From positions 114,656-153,386 of the forward strand of contig NZ_QEAS01000015.1 in the NCBI RefSeq assembly GCF_003130405.1: 38,731 nt of DNA. The letters are read 5' to 3'. The translations under genes and the position numbers were made by a program. Numbering within the stretch: position 1 is the first letter of the stretch; the number at the start of each line of letters is the position of its first letter. Below are positions 17,667-26,423 of the stretch, piece by piece. Under the pieces are notes generated by a model, which worked only from the letters and a program-made list of their open reading frames with translations, did no database searches and was not told where the DNA came from. The stretch comes from Pararcticibacter amylolyticus (GTDB lineage Bacteria > Bacteroidota > Bacteroidia > Sphingobacteriales > Sphingobacteriaceae).

Positions 17667-18896
17667 TTGAAAGATTCACAGGAACTAACCAGATTATTCA
17701 AACGGTACCTGGCAGACGAATGTTCGGAGGATGAAAAGAAGCTATTATTTGAATCTTTATCGGCTGAAGAATTCAGGTCTCTCTATTTACAGTTGATAGA
17801 AGAGAACCTCGAACTTAATGCAGATGAAACGCTTCAGAATCAACCTCACGTCGGGGAGATCCTTCAGGAAGCAAGAAAAAACATAGCAGAGAGAATAGGA
17901 GAGCCGCCGTCAATACCAGCGCAGATGTCTAAGCGCTTTTGGCATTGGAGTATTCCCGCTGCCGCCGTCATACTGTGCACCTGTGCAATAACTTTTTATT
18001 TTTTCCGGGCTGAAAAGGTATCGGAGCGCATACCCGCTGCTTATACCGCAGCGCCCGATATAGAGCCGGGCGGAAATAAAGCCATTCTAACTCTTGCCGA
18101 TGGCTCGAAGATCTCATTAACAGATGCCGGAAACGGAACCCTTGCCAGGGAGCAGGGAGTATCGGTCACCAAATCCGCAGATGGTCAGATCACATATAAT
18201 ATTGAACAGGCTGGCAACGCGGGAGACAGTGCAGAAGACACCTTTAATACCATCGCTACTCCCCGAGGGGGACAGTATAACGTGGTATTGCCTGATGGCT
18301 CCCGGATCTGGTTGAATGCCGCATCCTCCATTACCTATCCGGTTAAATTCGGAAAAGAGCAAAGGAGGATAGTGTTGCAGGGTGAAGCTTATTTTGAAGT
18401 TGCCCGTCAGCAGGGCGGGGGCAGAAGCGGGAAAATACCTTTTATAGTAGCAACCGCTGATCAGGAAGTGGAGGTGCTGGGTACTCATTTCAATATCAAC
18501 GGCTATACAGACGAACCGATGGTGAAAACCACCTTGCTGGAAGGCAAGGTCAGGGTGAGTCAGAAAAGTGGTGGTAACGCAGTTCTCGCTCCGGGCCAGC
18601 AATCCCGTACTTCGCGTGACCGGAACAATGTACAGGTCGTCAATGCCGATCTGAAGGCAGAAATGGCATGGAAAAGTAACCAGTTTTTCTTTGAAGACGA
18701 ACCCATCGAATCGATCATGAGACAGATTGCAAGATGGTATGATGTGGAGGTGGTCTATAAGGATGATTTGAAGAATAAAACTGTTTGGGGTTCAATGACG
18801 CGGTTTAGCAATATTTCTAAAGTACTAAATATAATCGAACAGACCGGAAATGTACATTTTAAAATTGAAGGAAGGCAGGTAATGGTTATGAAATAA
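17667..18896 (+). CDS. FecR-family anti-sigma factor without an adjacent sigma gene (PUL C)
   Basis: An inner-membrane anti-sigma of 409 residues. The start is a TTG at 17667; no ATG occurs before residue 92 or so, and the N-terminus read from TTG (MKDSQELTRLFKRYLADECS) fits the family. One transmembrane helix at about 94-113, FecR domain (ATPRGGQYNVVLPDGSRIWL, GEAYFEVA, LGTHFNINGYTDE) and a C-terminal DUF4974-like domain (FFFEDEPIESIMRQIARWYD). No sigma gene precedes it: upstream lies the end of PUL B. Its leader aligns with the sequence starting at the sigma stop codon of PUL B, so its original sigma partner is probably a copy of the one at 11211. It may now control that sigma in trans. Confidence 0.93.
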   Translation: MKDSQELTRLFKRYLADECSEDEKKLLFESLSAEEFRSLYLQLIEENLELNADETLQNQPHVGEILQEARKNIAERIGEPPSIPAQMSKRFWHWSIPAAAVILCTCAITFYFFRAEKVSERIPAAYTAAPDIEPGGNKAILTLADGSKISLTDAGNGTLAREQGVSVTKSADGQITYNIEQAGNAGDSAEDTFNTIATPRGGQYNVVLPDGSRIWLNAASSITYPVKFGKEQRRIVLQGEAYFEVARQQGGGRSGKIPFIVATADQEVEVLGTHFNINGYTDEPMVKTTLLEGKVRVSQKSGGNAVLAPGQQSRTSRDRNNVQVVNADLKAEMAWKSNQFFFEDEPIESIMRQIARWYDVEVVYKDDLKNKTVWGSMTRFSNISKVLNIIEQTGNVHFKIEGRQVMVMK

Positions 18897-18909
18897 AGCT
18901 TTACAGAAT

Positions 18910-19082
18910 AAGGTAAGAATACCAGGGTGCGCCAACACTCCTGGTATGATAGCTTACCACGCGATTATTAGTTCAGTCAAAATCAGTAAGTAAACCCAAT
19001 TAACAAATCTATGATTTTTTATGATCTCTTTAAGCCCAGGCTCCATGCCTCCGGGACTAACCCCATATTGCGTATTATGAAA
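18910..19082 (+). repeat. Direct repeat copy 2, susC leader and signal-peptide start
   Basis: Partner of 12071-12242. It starts 14 bases after the fecR stop and runs through the first 24 codons of susC. Identity is complete over the first 50 bases and very high up to the signal peptide, after which the receptors diverge. Confidence 0.85.
18912..18958 (+). promoter_or_regulatory. Conserved hairpin in the leader of susC (PUL C)
   Basis: The same nested repeat as in PUL B: GGTAAG/CTTACC outside, ATACCAGG/CCTGGTAT inside, GTG/CAC around CGCCAA. It ends 52 nt before the susC start at 19011 and begins 16 nt after the fecR stop. Confidence 0.65.
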
Positions 19083-22000
19083 TTAGTTGTACTCATAATG
19101 ACCTCAATACTGATGCAGGTGAGTGCGGCAAGTGTTGCACAGAGGATCACTTTTTCGCAGAAAGCTGCATCTGTTAAGTCGGTATTTAAAGAGGTTACAA
19201 AGCAGACCGGCTACCAGGTAGTATGCGACGGAAGCTTGTTGAAGGCAGCACAAAACCTGGATGTGGATTTTAAAGAAGCTTCCGTTCAGGAAATCCTGGA
19301 CACGTTTTTTCATGATAAGAATCTGACCTGTACTGTAGAAGATAAGATTATTATCATAAAAGCTGCCGAAGATCGCATGCCGGTAACGAAGCCAGCTGCT
19401 CTCCCTAATAAACAGGTAACGGGTTTGGTGAAAGATGCTAAAGGAGAAATTCTTCCGGGAGTTTCTGTTTCGGTAAAAGGACAGTCAAAAATTGGGACTG
19501 CAACCGACCTCAACGGACGTTTCGTATTAAATGTACCGGAAAATGCAGTGCTCATATTCTCCATGGTCAGCTTTAAAACCCAGGAAATTACCGTGGGCGA
19601 TAAATCATTTGTCAATGTGACCATGCAGGATGCGGAACAATCGCTTGAGGAAGTCGTGGTTACTGCATTCAGCAACCGCCAAAAGAAAAGCGATCTGATT
19701 GGTTCTGTTACAAGTGTTTCGCCCAAGGATCTTAAAGTACCGGGAAGTAACCTTACGACAGCTTTGCAGGGCCGTGTGGCAGGCATGATCGCGTTTCAGA
19801 GAAGCGGGGAACCCGGAATGGACAATGCAGACTTCTTTATCCGTGGGATAGGCACTTTCGGTGTCAACCAGAAACCACTGATCCTGATCGACAATATGGA
19901 AGTTACGCAGGATCAGCTCGCAAGGATGCCTCCTGATGATATTGCCAGCTTTACCATACTTAAGGACGCCACATCATCCGCCGTATATGGGTCTAGAGGA
20001 GCCAATGGGGTAATTATCGTCACAACAAAACTGGGAGTTCAGGGTCCTGCGAAGATTAACTTCAGGGCTGAACAGCGTCTGACCACAGCCACTCAGAAGC
20101 TCGAAATAGCAGATCCTGTGGCCTTCATGAAATTAAATAATGAGGCTTTGCTTACCCGTGATCCCCTCGCAATCACTCCTTATTCGGATGAAAAAATTGC
20201 AATGACCGAAGCGGGGGCCGATCCAATTCTATACCCGGCAGTGGATTGGCTGGATATGCTCACCAAGGACTACACAACTACTCAGAATTATAGTATCAGC
20301 GTCTCCGGCGGAAGCAATCTGGCCACCTATGCAGTGAGCGGAAGTTTAACGCAGGACAACGGCCTGCTGAAAGTTAACCCAATTAACAATTTTAATAACA
20401 ATGTAGATTTTAAGACATATAATCTCCGGAGTAATATCAATTTTAACCTCACCAAGTCTACGCAGCTGATGGTAAGGACAATTGGTAATTTTCAGTCCTA
20501 CAGCGGTCCGCCCATTACAGGCAGCCAGGCTTTTTCTTATGCGATCAGTGCAAATCCCGTGCTGTTCCAGCCCATATATCAGCCCGGTAGCCAGCAGTCT
20601 TACATTAAGCACCCCATGTTTGGAAACTACAATACCGGAAATTACAGGAACCCCTATGCGGAAGTAGTCCGGGGTTACCAGGAACGCAATTCCAATAATA
20701 TGCAAGTGCAGCTGGAGTTTAAGCAGGATTTGTCGGGTATCGTTACAGAAGGCCTCAACTTTCGCTCACTGGCAAACCTCACACGGACTTCAGAATACCG
20801 GATTGTAAGGCAGTATTCTCCTTACTATTATTCACCGGCAATACTCGATCCCACGACAGGAAGCTACACTTATCTCAACCTGAATCCAACCGGAGGAACT
20901 GAAGAGTTGAATTTTTCATCTGAGGGCCGGGGGCTTTCAGCTCTGTTCTATATGGAAAATGCGTTCTCCTACAACAGGACTTTCAATGATAAACATGCTG
21001 TAGGTGGGATGGCCATCGCTACAATTCGCAGCAATATAACCCAGCCAAATGGAGATAGTTTTACCTTACTGAACACCCTGCCTTTCAGAAACGTAAGCTT
21101 CTCAGGAAGTTTTACGTATGCATACGACAGCCGGTACCATTTTCAATTTGCATTCGGGTATAACGGGTCAGAGCGTTTTGATGATAAATACCGCTGGGGA
21201 TTCTTTCCTTCTGCAGGTATAGCTTGGACGGTGAACAATGAGAAGTTTATGGAGCCAATTAAGGACGTGATCAGCACGCTGAGGTTCCGGCTGACACATG
21301 GAATGGTAGGAAATGATGCCATTTCTGATTCACGTTTCTTTTTTCTTTCAGACATAAATCTCAACGACGGAGACCGGGCATTTTCCTTTGGAACTATCGG
21401 GAACCTGTATACTCGCAATGGTATCTCCACAAACAGGTATGCTAACCCGACCGTCAGGTGGGAGAAATCATTGCAGACTAACCTTGGTATTGACTTCGGG
21501 CTCTTCAATAATGCATTCAATCTCACAACCGACATATACAGGCAGGACCGGAGCGATATCGTCCAGGCGCGGGCATCATTGCCTGCATCATTGGGGCTTG
21601 TTCAGAATCCACTGGTAAATATGGGTAAATACCGAAGCACGGGGGTCGATATGGAAGCCACATATGACCATTCCGTAAATAAGGATCTGTGGTTTCAGGG
21701 GAGAGGAACGTTTACCTACTCAAGAGGAAAATTTCTTCAGTATGAAGAACCCTATTATGAGTACCCTTATCTCAGCCGCATCGGGCTGGCATCAAGCCAG
21801 CAACGCGGTTATATCGCAGAGCGCCTGTTTACCGACGATCAGGAAGTGTTTAACAGTCCCCGCCAGACTTTTGGCAGTGCGATGGGCGGTGATATAAAAT
21901 ACCTCGATGTGAATGATGACGGTGTGATTGACTCCGATGACCAGGTTCCGATCGGCTACCCCACAACCCCTCTCGTAAACTACGGATTCGGGCTTTCAAC

Positions 22001-22481
22001 CGGGTTTAAAAATCTTGATTTCTCGTTTTTCTTTTCCGGGGTAGCGGGAACTTCGCTGTTCATTTCACCGATATCATCTCAGCCGGGAGATGATGTACAG
22101 GGGATCGCACCTTTTGGCTCGACCACCGGTCCAAAGGCCGTATTGAAGGAGATTGCAGATAGTCACTGGAGCGAGGAGCATCAGGACCCTTATGCATTCT
22201 GGCCTCGTTTAAGTCCCTCCGCTCTCAATAATAATACGCGGACAAGCACCTACTGGATGAGAAATGGCGCATTTCTCAGGCTTAAGCAGGTAGAACTGGG
22301 TTATACCCTTAATCAACAGCTTACAAGGCGTCTTCATGTCGAAAGGTTCAGGGTCTATGCGAGTGCTACCAATCTGTTTAAGTTTAGCTCCTTCGACCTT
22401 TGGGACCCCGAAATGGGAGGGAACGGGTTAGCTTATCCCTTGCAGAGAGTATTCAACCTCGGCGTTTTTCTAACCCTTTAA
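19011..22481 (+). CDS. SusC/RagA-family TonB-dependent receptor with STN domain (PUL C)
   Basis: An outer-membrane importer of 1156 residues. The leader MIFYDLFKPRLHASG and signal peptide (about 24-44) nearly match the PUL B receptor. STN domain about 46-118; regulatory-like beta domain about 135-207 (VTGLVKDAKGEILPGVSVSV); then LEEVVVTAFSNRQKKSD, the plug with the SusC signature (FTILKDATSSAVYGSRGANG) and a barrel ending in LGVFLTL, so without the usual terminal Phe. The replacement of the common VxGYGTQ by VTAFSNR after the TonB-box-like LEEVVV is within family variation. It should signal through the FecR just upstream and pair with the SusD that follows at once. Confidence 0.95.
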   Translation: MIFYDLFKPRLHASGTNPILRIMKLVVLIMTSILMQVSAASVAQRITFSQKAASVKSVFKEVTKQTGYQVVCDGSLLKAAQNLDVDFKEASVQEILDTFFHDKNLTCTVEDKIIIIKAAEDRMPVTKPAALPNKQVTGLVKDAKGEILPGVSVSVKGQSKIGTATDLNGRFVLNVPENAVLIFSMVSFKTQEITVGDKSFVNVTMQDAEQSLEEVVVTAFSNRQKKSDLIGSVTSVSPKDLKVPGSNLTTALQGRVAGMIAFQRSGEPGMDNADFFIRGIGTFGVNQKPLILIDNMEVTQDQLARMPPDDIASFTILKDATSSAVYGSRGANGVIIVTTKLGVQGPAKINFRAEQRLTTATQKLEIADPVAFMKLNNEALLTRDPLAITPYSDEKIAMTEAGADPILYPAVDWLDMLTKDYTTTQNYSISVSGGSNLATYAVSGSLTQDNGLLKVNPINNFNNNVDFKTYNLRSNINFNLTKSTQLMVRTIGNFQSYSGPPITGSQAFSYAISANPVLFQPIYQPGSQQSYIKHPMFGNYNTGNYRNPYAEVVRGYQERNSNNMQVQLEFKQDLSGIVTEGLNFRSLANLTRTSEYRIVRQYSPYYYSPAILDPTTGSYTYLNLNPTGGTEELNFSSEGRGLSALFYMENAFSYNRTFNDKHAVGGMAIATIRSNITQPNGDSFTLLNTLPFRNVSFSGSFTYAYDSRYHFQFAFGYNGSERFDDKYRWGFFPSAGIAWTVNNEKFMEPIKDVISTLRFRLTHGMVGNDAISDSRFFFLSDINLNDGDRAFSFGTIGNLYTRNGISTNRYANPTVRWEKSLQTNLGIDFGLFNNAFNLTTDIYRQDRSDIVQARASLPASLGLVQNPLVNMGKYRSTGVDMEATYDHSVNKDLWFQGRGTFTYSRGKFLQYEEPYYEYPYLSRIGLASSQQRGYIAERLFTDDQEVFNSPRQTFGSAMGGDIKYLDVNDDGVIDSDDQVPIGYPTTPLVNYGFGLSTGFKNLDFSFFFSGVAGTSLFISPISSQPGDDVQGIAPFGSTTGPKAVLKEIADSHWSEEHQDPYAFWPRLSPSALNNNTRTSTYWMRNGAFLRLKQVELGYTLNQQLTRRLHVERFRVYASATNLFKFSSFDLWDPEMGGNGLAYPLQRVFNLGVFLTL

Positions 22482-22485
22482 AACG

Positions 22486-24420
22486 ATGACGATGAAAAGA
22501 ATAATCAGTATCATAATTATATCAGTCTCCGTTCTTTTTGGCTCCTGCAACAAGTATATGGATATTGTGCCCGATAACGTTCCGGAGCTGGATAATGCTT
22601 TTGCAACACGCATAATCGCAGAGCGGTATTTGTTTACCTGTTACAGCTATCTGCCCGGAGGCTTCGATCTTCAGTCCAACCCTGCACTGTTTGCCGGTGA
22701 TGAACTGTGGCTTAATTCTACTGCTAATTTTGGCGAAGGGAGCTATGGAAACTGGTACATTGCCCGCGGAAACCAAAATGTAAATTCTCCCCTGAATAAT
22801 TACTGGGAAGGCAGCAATCAGGCAAAGAATCTCTGGAGGGGGATTCGAGACTGTAACATCTTCCTTGATAATGTCTATAAGGTGCCCGATATGGACGAGA
22901 CGGAAAAAGACAGGTGGAGGGCGGAAGTCCTTTTCTTAAAAGCTTACTACCATTACTATTTATTAAGGATGTACGGACCTGTTCACATCATGGACAAAGA
23001 AGTTCCTGTCTTCTCCGATCCGGAACAAACCCAGTATGAAAGGCTGCCAGTGGATGAATGTATGGACTATATCATCAAGTTGGTAGATAGTTCTATGGTG
23101 AACCTTCCTGAAGATATCACGGCAATCGCCCAGGAAAATGGCCGGCTCAGCAAATTGGCAGCCTATGCCATGAAAGCAGAAATGCTTGTCACCGCCGCCA
23201 GTCCTCTTTTTAACGGGAATACCGATTATCCTGGTTTCGTAAACTCTGAAAATAAGCCATTTTTTAATCCTGTCTTCAGTTCTGAAAAATGGGAAAAAGC
23301 AGCAGAAGCATGCAAAGTTGCAGTAGAGTTTGCTGAATCTCACGGGCGGGCCTTATTCAAATGGAAACCGACATTAAATCTTACGACGCCTCCTCAAACC
23401 AGTACCATTAATCAAATGAGCTACAGGGAGGCTGTTGCAGAGCGGGATAACAATTCCGAGCAGATCTGGATAAATAACGTTTCCAGGGCGACGCAGGGCT
23501 TTCAGGCTGCAGCGACAGTAAGGAGTTATGATCCTGCCTATGTTGACAACAGGACGCTTGCCGGTTATCTTTCTCCTACTTTAAATGTCGCCCTGATGTA
23601 TTACAGCAAGAACGGTGTGCCGATAGAGGAGGATCTTACATACGATTATGGCGCACGCTTTAACTTAAGAACAGTACCCACCGGGACTTCGCCTTACATG
23701 TACAACCTGATCCCCGGACATACCACCGTAGGCCTGCATTTCGACAGGGAAGATCGCTTTTACGCATCTTTATCTTTCGACGGCGGAAGGTATTTTATGA
23801 GCAGTCATCTGAGCGATGCGAATGCTTTTAGTACCGTGTACCGGTCAGGAGGCAATGCGGCACCAGTTAGTATTTCATCCTATTCCATTACGGGCTATAC
23901 ACCGAAGAAACTGGTCAGCTACAGGAATGTTGTCGGATCATCTGACGCCTATACAGTTTATGAATATCCGTATCCTATCATCCGTTTAGCAGAGCTTTAT
24001 CTCCTCTATGCTGAAGCGCAAAATGAAGCTTTTGGGCCTTCAGCAGAGATCTACAGTGCAATAGACAAGGTAAGGTCCCGGAGTGGCCTCGGCGGAGTAG
24101 TGGATTCCTGGAGCCTTTATTCCAGGAATCCGGGAAAACCGGCATCTAAAGAGGGTTTAAGAGAGATCATCCGCAGGGAAAGAACCATCGAGCTGATGTT
24201 CGAAGGGAAGCGTTTCTGGGACCTGAGAAGATGGAAAACTGCAGCATTGGAGTTAAATACCAATATCCTCGGATGGGGAGTCAAGGAGAAGGAGACACAA
24301 TTGTTTTATCGTTCGGTCAGCTTATATAACCGGACTTTTGCACAGAAGGATTATCTGTGGCCGCTTAGTTTATCTGAACTCCGCAGAAATTCTAAATTAA
24401 CCCAGAACCCAGGTTGGTAA
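22486..24420 (+). CDS. SusD/RagB-family glycan-binding lipoprotein (PUL C)
   Basis: A large SusD-like lipoprotein of 644 residues. Signal MTMKRIISIIIISVSVLFGS with Cys 21; a start two codons later at 22492 is equally possible. Landmarks: RAEVLFLKAYYHYYLLRMYG, IIRLAELYLLYAEAQNEAFG, EIIRRERTIELMFEGKRFWD and C-terminal RRNSKLTQNPGW. At 644 residues it is about 100 longer than typical, as in SusD proteins that accompany large or branched ligands. Only 4 bases separate it from susC, so the two are co-transcribed. Confidence 0.95.
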   Translation: MTMKRIISIIIISVSVLFGSCNKYMDIVPDNVPELDNAFATRIIAERYLFTCYSYLPGGFDLQSNPALFAGDELWLNSTANFGEGSYGNWYIARGNQNVNSPLNNYWEGSNQAKNLWRGIRDCNIFLDNVYKVPDMDETEKDRWRAEVLFLKAYYHYYLLRMYGPVHIMDKEVPVFSDPEQTQYERLPVDECMDYIIKLVDSSMVNLPEDITAIAQENGRLSKLAAYAMKAEMLVTAASPLFNGNTDYPGFVNSENKPFFNPVFSSEKWEKAAEACKVAVEFAESHGRALFKWKPTLNLTTPPQTSTINQMSYREAVAERDNNSEQIWINNVSRATQGFQAAATVRSYDPAYVDNRTLAGYLSPTLNVALMYYSKNGVPIEEDLTYDYGARFNLRTVPTGTSPYMYNLIPGHTTVGLHFDREDRFYASLSFDGGRYFMSSHLSDANAFSTVYRSGGNAAPVSISSYSITGYTPKKLVSYRNVVGSSDAYTVYEYPYPIIRLAELYLLYAEAQNEAFGPSAEIYSAIDKVRSRSGLGGVVDSWSLYSRNPGKPASKEGLREIIRRERTIELMFEGKRFWDLRRWKTAALELNTNILGWGVKEKETQLFYRSVSLYNRTFAQKDYLWPLSLSELRRNSKLTQNPGW

Positions 24421-24438
24421 TCAATAAAGAATAAGAAT

Positions 24439-25662
24439 ATGAAAGCCATATTAAAAATATATCAGCTGGTACTCATTGTTTTGCTGCTGTCTTTCTCTGC
24501 ATGTAAGGATGCTCTGGAGCCGGAACCGATAAGAAAGGGCGGTATTCCCGGCGTCGTGGAAAATTTCAGCTCGAAGGAGATCCCCGGTGGGGCGATTATT
24601 ACGTATGACGTTCCCGAAGGAAGTGATCTTCGTTATGTCAAAGCCAGTTACATCCTTAGCGATGGAATGGAAAGAGAATCAAAATCAACTGTTTATAAAA
24701 ATACAATTACGGTAGAGGGATTTGCAAAGGCCGGAGAGTACGATGTGTCGCTGACTGCTGTCTCCGTAGGGGAAGTGGAATCGAAGCCGGTCACCGTCAG
24801 GGTAACGGTCGGAACGCCGCCGCATCTCCTGGTGGCTGCAAGTCTGGCAAATGACGATAACTTCTATGCTACATTTGGAGGTATAAATGCCGATTACGTG
24901 AATAGTGCGGAGGGAAATGTCGTGATCAGGGTGATGATCAAAGACGCACACGATAAATGGCAGGAGATCAATGCTGAATACACCAGGGCTAAGAAGGGAA
25001 GAGTAAGGGTGCGCGGACTGGATACGGTTGAATACACATTCGGGATTTATGTTCGTGACCGGTGGAACAACAAATCAGACACGATTGTGAAAAAATTAGT
25101 CCCTTTGTTTGAAAGGGAGTTTGACAAAGCTTTATTCAGGCATATAAAGCTCCCCGGCGATACCTGGGAAAGACATACAGGACAGGGGAGATCGGCCGAG
25201 CTACCGGTTCTCTGGAACGGTCTGCACAATCAAAACGGAAGTATTTTCCAGACGAAACCCTCCACTGTCATACCGCAGCATTTTACCTGGGATATGGGAG
25301 TAAAAGCAAGGTTAAGCCGTTTTATCTTCTATCCTGACATTCCGCCAAGTGAAAGGAACGTGTATACTGGCGGCCAGCCTTCTGTCTGGGAATTATGGGG
25401 GAGCAATAATCCTAATCCCGACGGAACGTTTGACGCGAGCTGGACGCTCGTTGGTACATTCCACGCGACAAAACCTTCCGGCTTGCCATTAGGACAGCTA
25501 AGTACGGACGATATTGCCCTCGCCCGAAAAGGTGAAGACTTTGAAGTGGAAGGAAAAGTGGAAGCTTTCCGGTACTGGAGATGGAGAACCATTGCAAACT
25601 GGGGCAATGTCACTTATGTAGCCATGTCTGAATTTACATTTTTCGGGGCAGTGGAAGAATAA
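24439..25662 (+). CDS. Surface lipoprotein with DUF4959/DUF5126/DUF5000-like domains
   Basis: A 407-residue lipoprotein (signal MKAILKIYQLVLIVLLLSFS, lipobox Cys 22). Three parts can be seen: an N-terminal fibronectin-like segment (about 35-125; PGGAIITYDVPEGSDLRYVK to VTVRVTVG), a middle segment (about 130-225; VVIRVMIKDAHDKWQEI) and a C-terminal discoidin/F5-F8-like module (about 230-407) with the hallmarks FTWDMGVKARLSRFIFYP, SVWELWGSNNPNPDGTFDAS and FRYWRWRTIANWGN. This layout is typical of PUL proteins annotated DUF4959-DUF5126-DUF5000, thought to bind glycans at the surface in place of SusE/F. Its position after SusD supports this. Ligand unknown. Confidence 0.82.
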   Translation: MKAILKIYQLVLIVLLLSFSACKDALEPEPIRKGGIPGVVENFSSKEIPGGAIITYDVPEGSDLRYVKASYILSDGMERESKSTVYKNTITVEGFAKAGEYDVSLTAVSVGEVESKPVTVRVTVGTPPHLLVAASLANDDNFYATFGGINADYVNSAEGNVVIRVMIKDAHDKWQEINAEYTRAKKGRVRVRGLDTVEYTFGIYVRDRWNNKSDTIVKKLVPLFEREFDKALFRHIKLPGDTWERHTGQGRSAELPVLWNGLHNQNGSIFQTKPSTVIPQHFTWDMGVKARLSRFIFYPDIPPSERNVYTGGQPSVWELWGSNNPNPDGTFDASWTLVGTFHATKPSGLPLGQLSTDDIALARKGEDFEVEGKVEAFRYWRWRTIANWGNVTYVAMSEFTFFGAVEE

Positions 25663-25691
25663 ATGCATTCACGAAATAGAACTGATCAAAG

Positions 25692-26381
25692 ATGAAAAGA
25701 ATAATAAAACTGTTATTACCCGGTACATTTTTTCTGATGATGGGATTGGCAGCCTGCCTGCCCAATGACGGAGACTACAGTGCCTATCTGGATAAGGCGG
25801 AGGCTGTATACCCTGGCAGGCCCGATTCGGTCATAATCATGCCAGGTTATAACCGTGCGAATATTAACGCATTAATGAGCACCGATCCGAGAGCAGTAAA
25901 AATCCGTCTTTACTGGAACAGCAGGCGGGATTCCCTGGATGCGGTAATCACGAAAGATGAAATCGCTAAACGGAAGATTATCGAAGTGCCCCGCATTCCG
26001 GAGGGAGTTTATACATTTGAACTGGTAACGTTTGATAAAAATGGGAACCGGTCGGTCGTATCAGAGAAAACAGGACAGGTCTTCGGGCCTGTCTATGTGA
26101 AGGGACTGGCAAACCGCATCGTAAAAAGTAAGGTAGTCATTTCCGGAAAACCAGCCATTATATGGTACTCAGAAACGGATACTACTTCCGTAATGGCGGG
26201 TACGGAAGTGTTTTATAAACAGGCTTCCGGTGATTCCGCCAGAATCTTTACTTCAAAGAGACGTGACACCACTATTTTGACAAATGCCATGACCGGAGGA
26301 AAATTAATTTTGCGGACTGCGTACGTTCCTGTAAACGCTATAGATACTTTTTACGCAAAAAGAGATACTATTGCATATTAA
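25692..26381 (+). CDS. DUF4998-like surface lipoprotein
   Basis: A 229-residue lipoprotein (signal MKRIIKLLLPGTFFLMMGLA, lipobox LAAC with Cys 22). It has an N-terminal fibronectin-type fold (YPGRPDSVIIMPGYNRANIN, KIRLYWNSRRDSLDAVI, IIEVPRIPEGVYTFELVTFD, GNRSVVSEKTGQVFG), which matches the general pattern of DUF4998 proteins, and a beta-rich tail ending YVPVNAIDTFYAKRDTIAY. Such proteins regularly sit next to DUF5000-type lipoproteins in Bacteroidota PULs and probably help bind or present glycan. The stop codon directly abuts the next open frame, indicating one operon. No enzymatic motif is visible. Confidence 0.75.
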   Translation: MKRIIKLLLPGTFFLMMGLAACLPNDGDYSAYLDKAEAVYPGRPDSVIIMPGYNRANINALMSTDPRAVKIRLYWNSRRDSLDAVITKDEIAKRKIIEVPRIPEGVYTFELVTFDKNGNRSVVSEKTGQVFGPVYVKGLANRIVKSKVVISGKPAIIWYSETDTTSVMAGTEVFYKQASGDSARIFTSKRRDTTILTNAMTGGKLILRTAYVPVNAIDTFYAKRDTIAY

Positions 26382-26423
26382 ATGGTGACGGGGCACCTGA
26401 ACCTTTATTTTAAAACTGATCAG

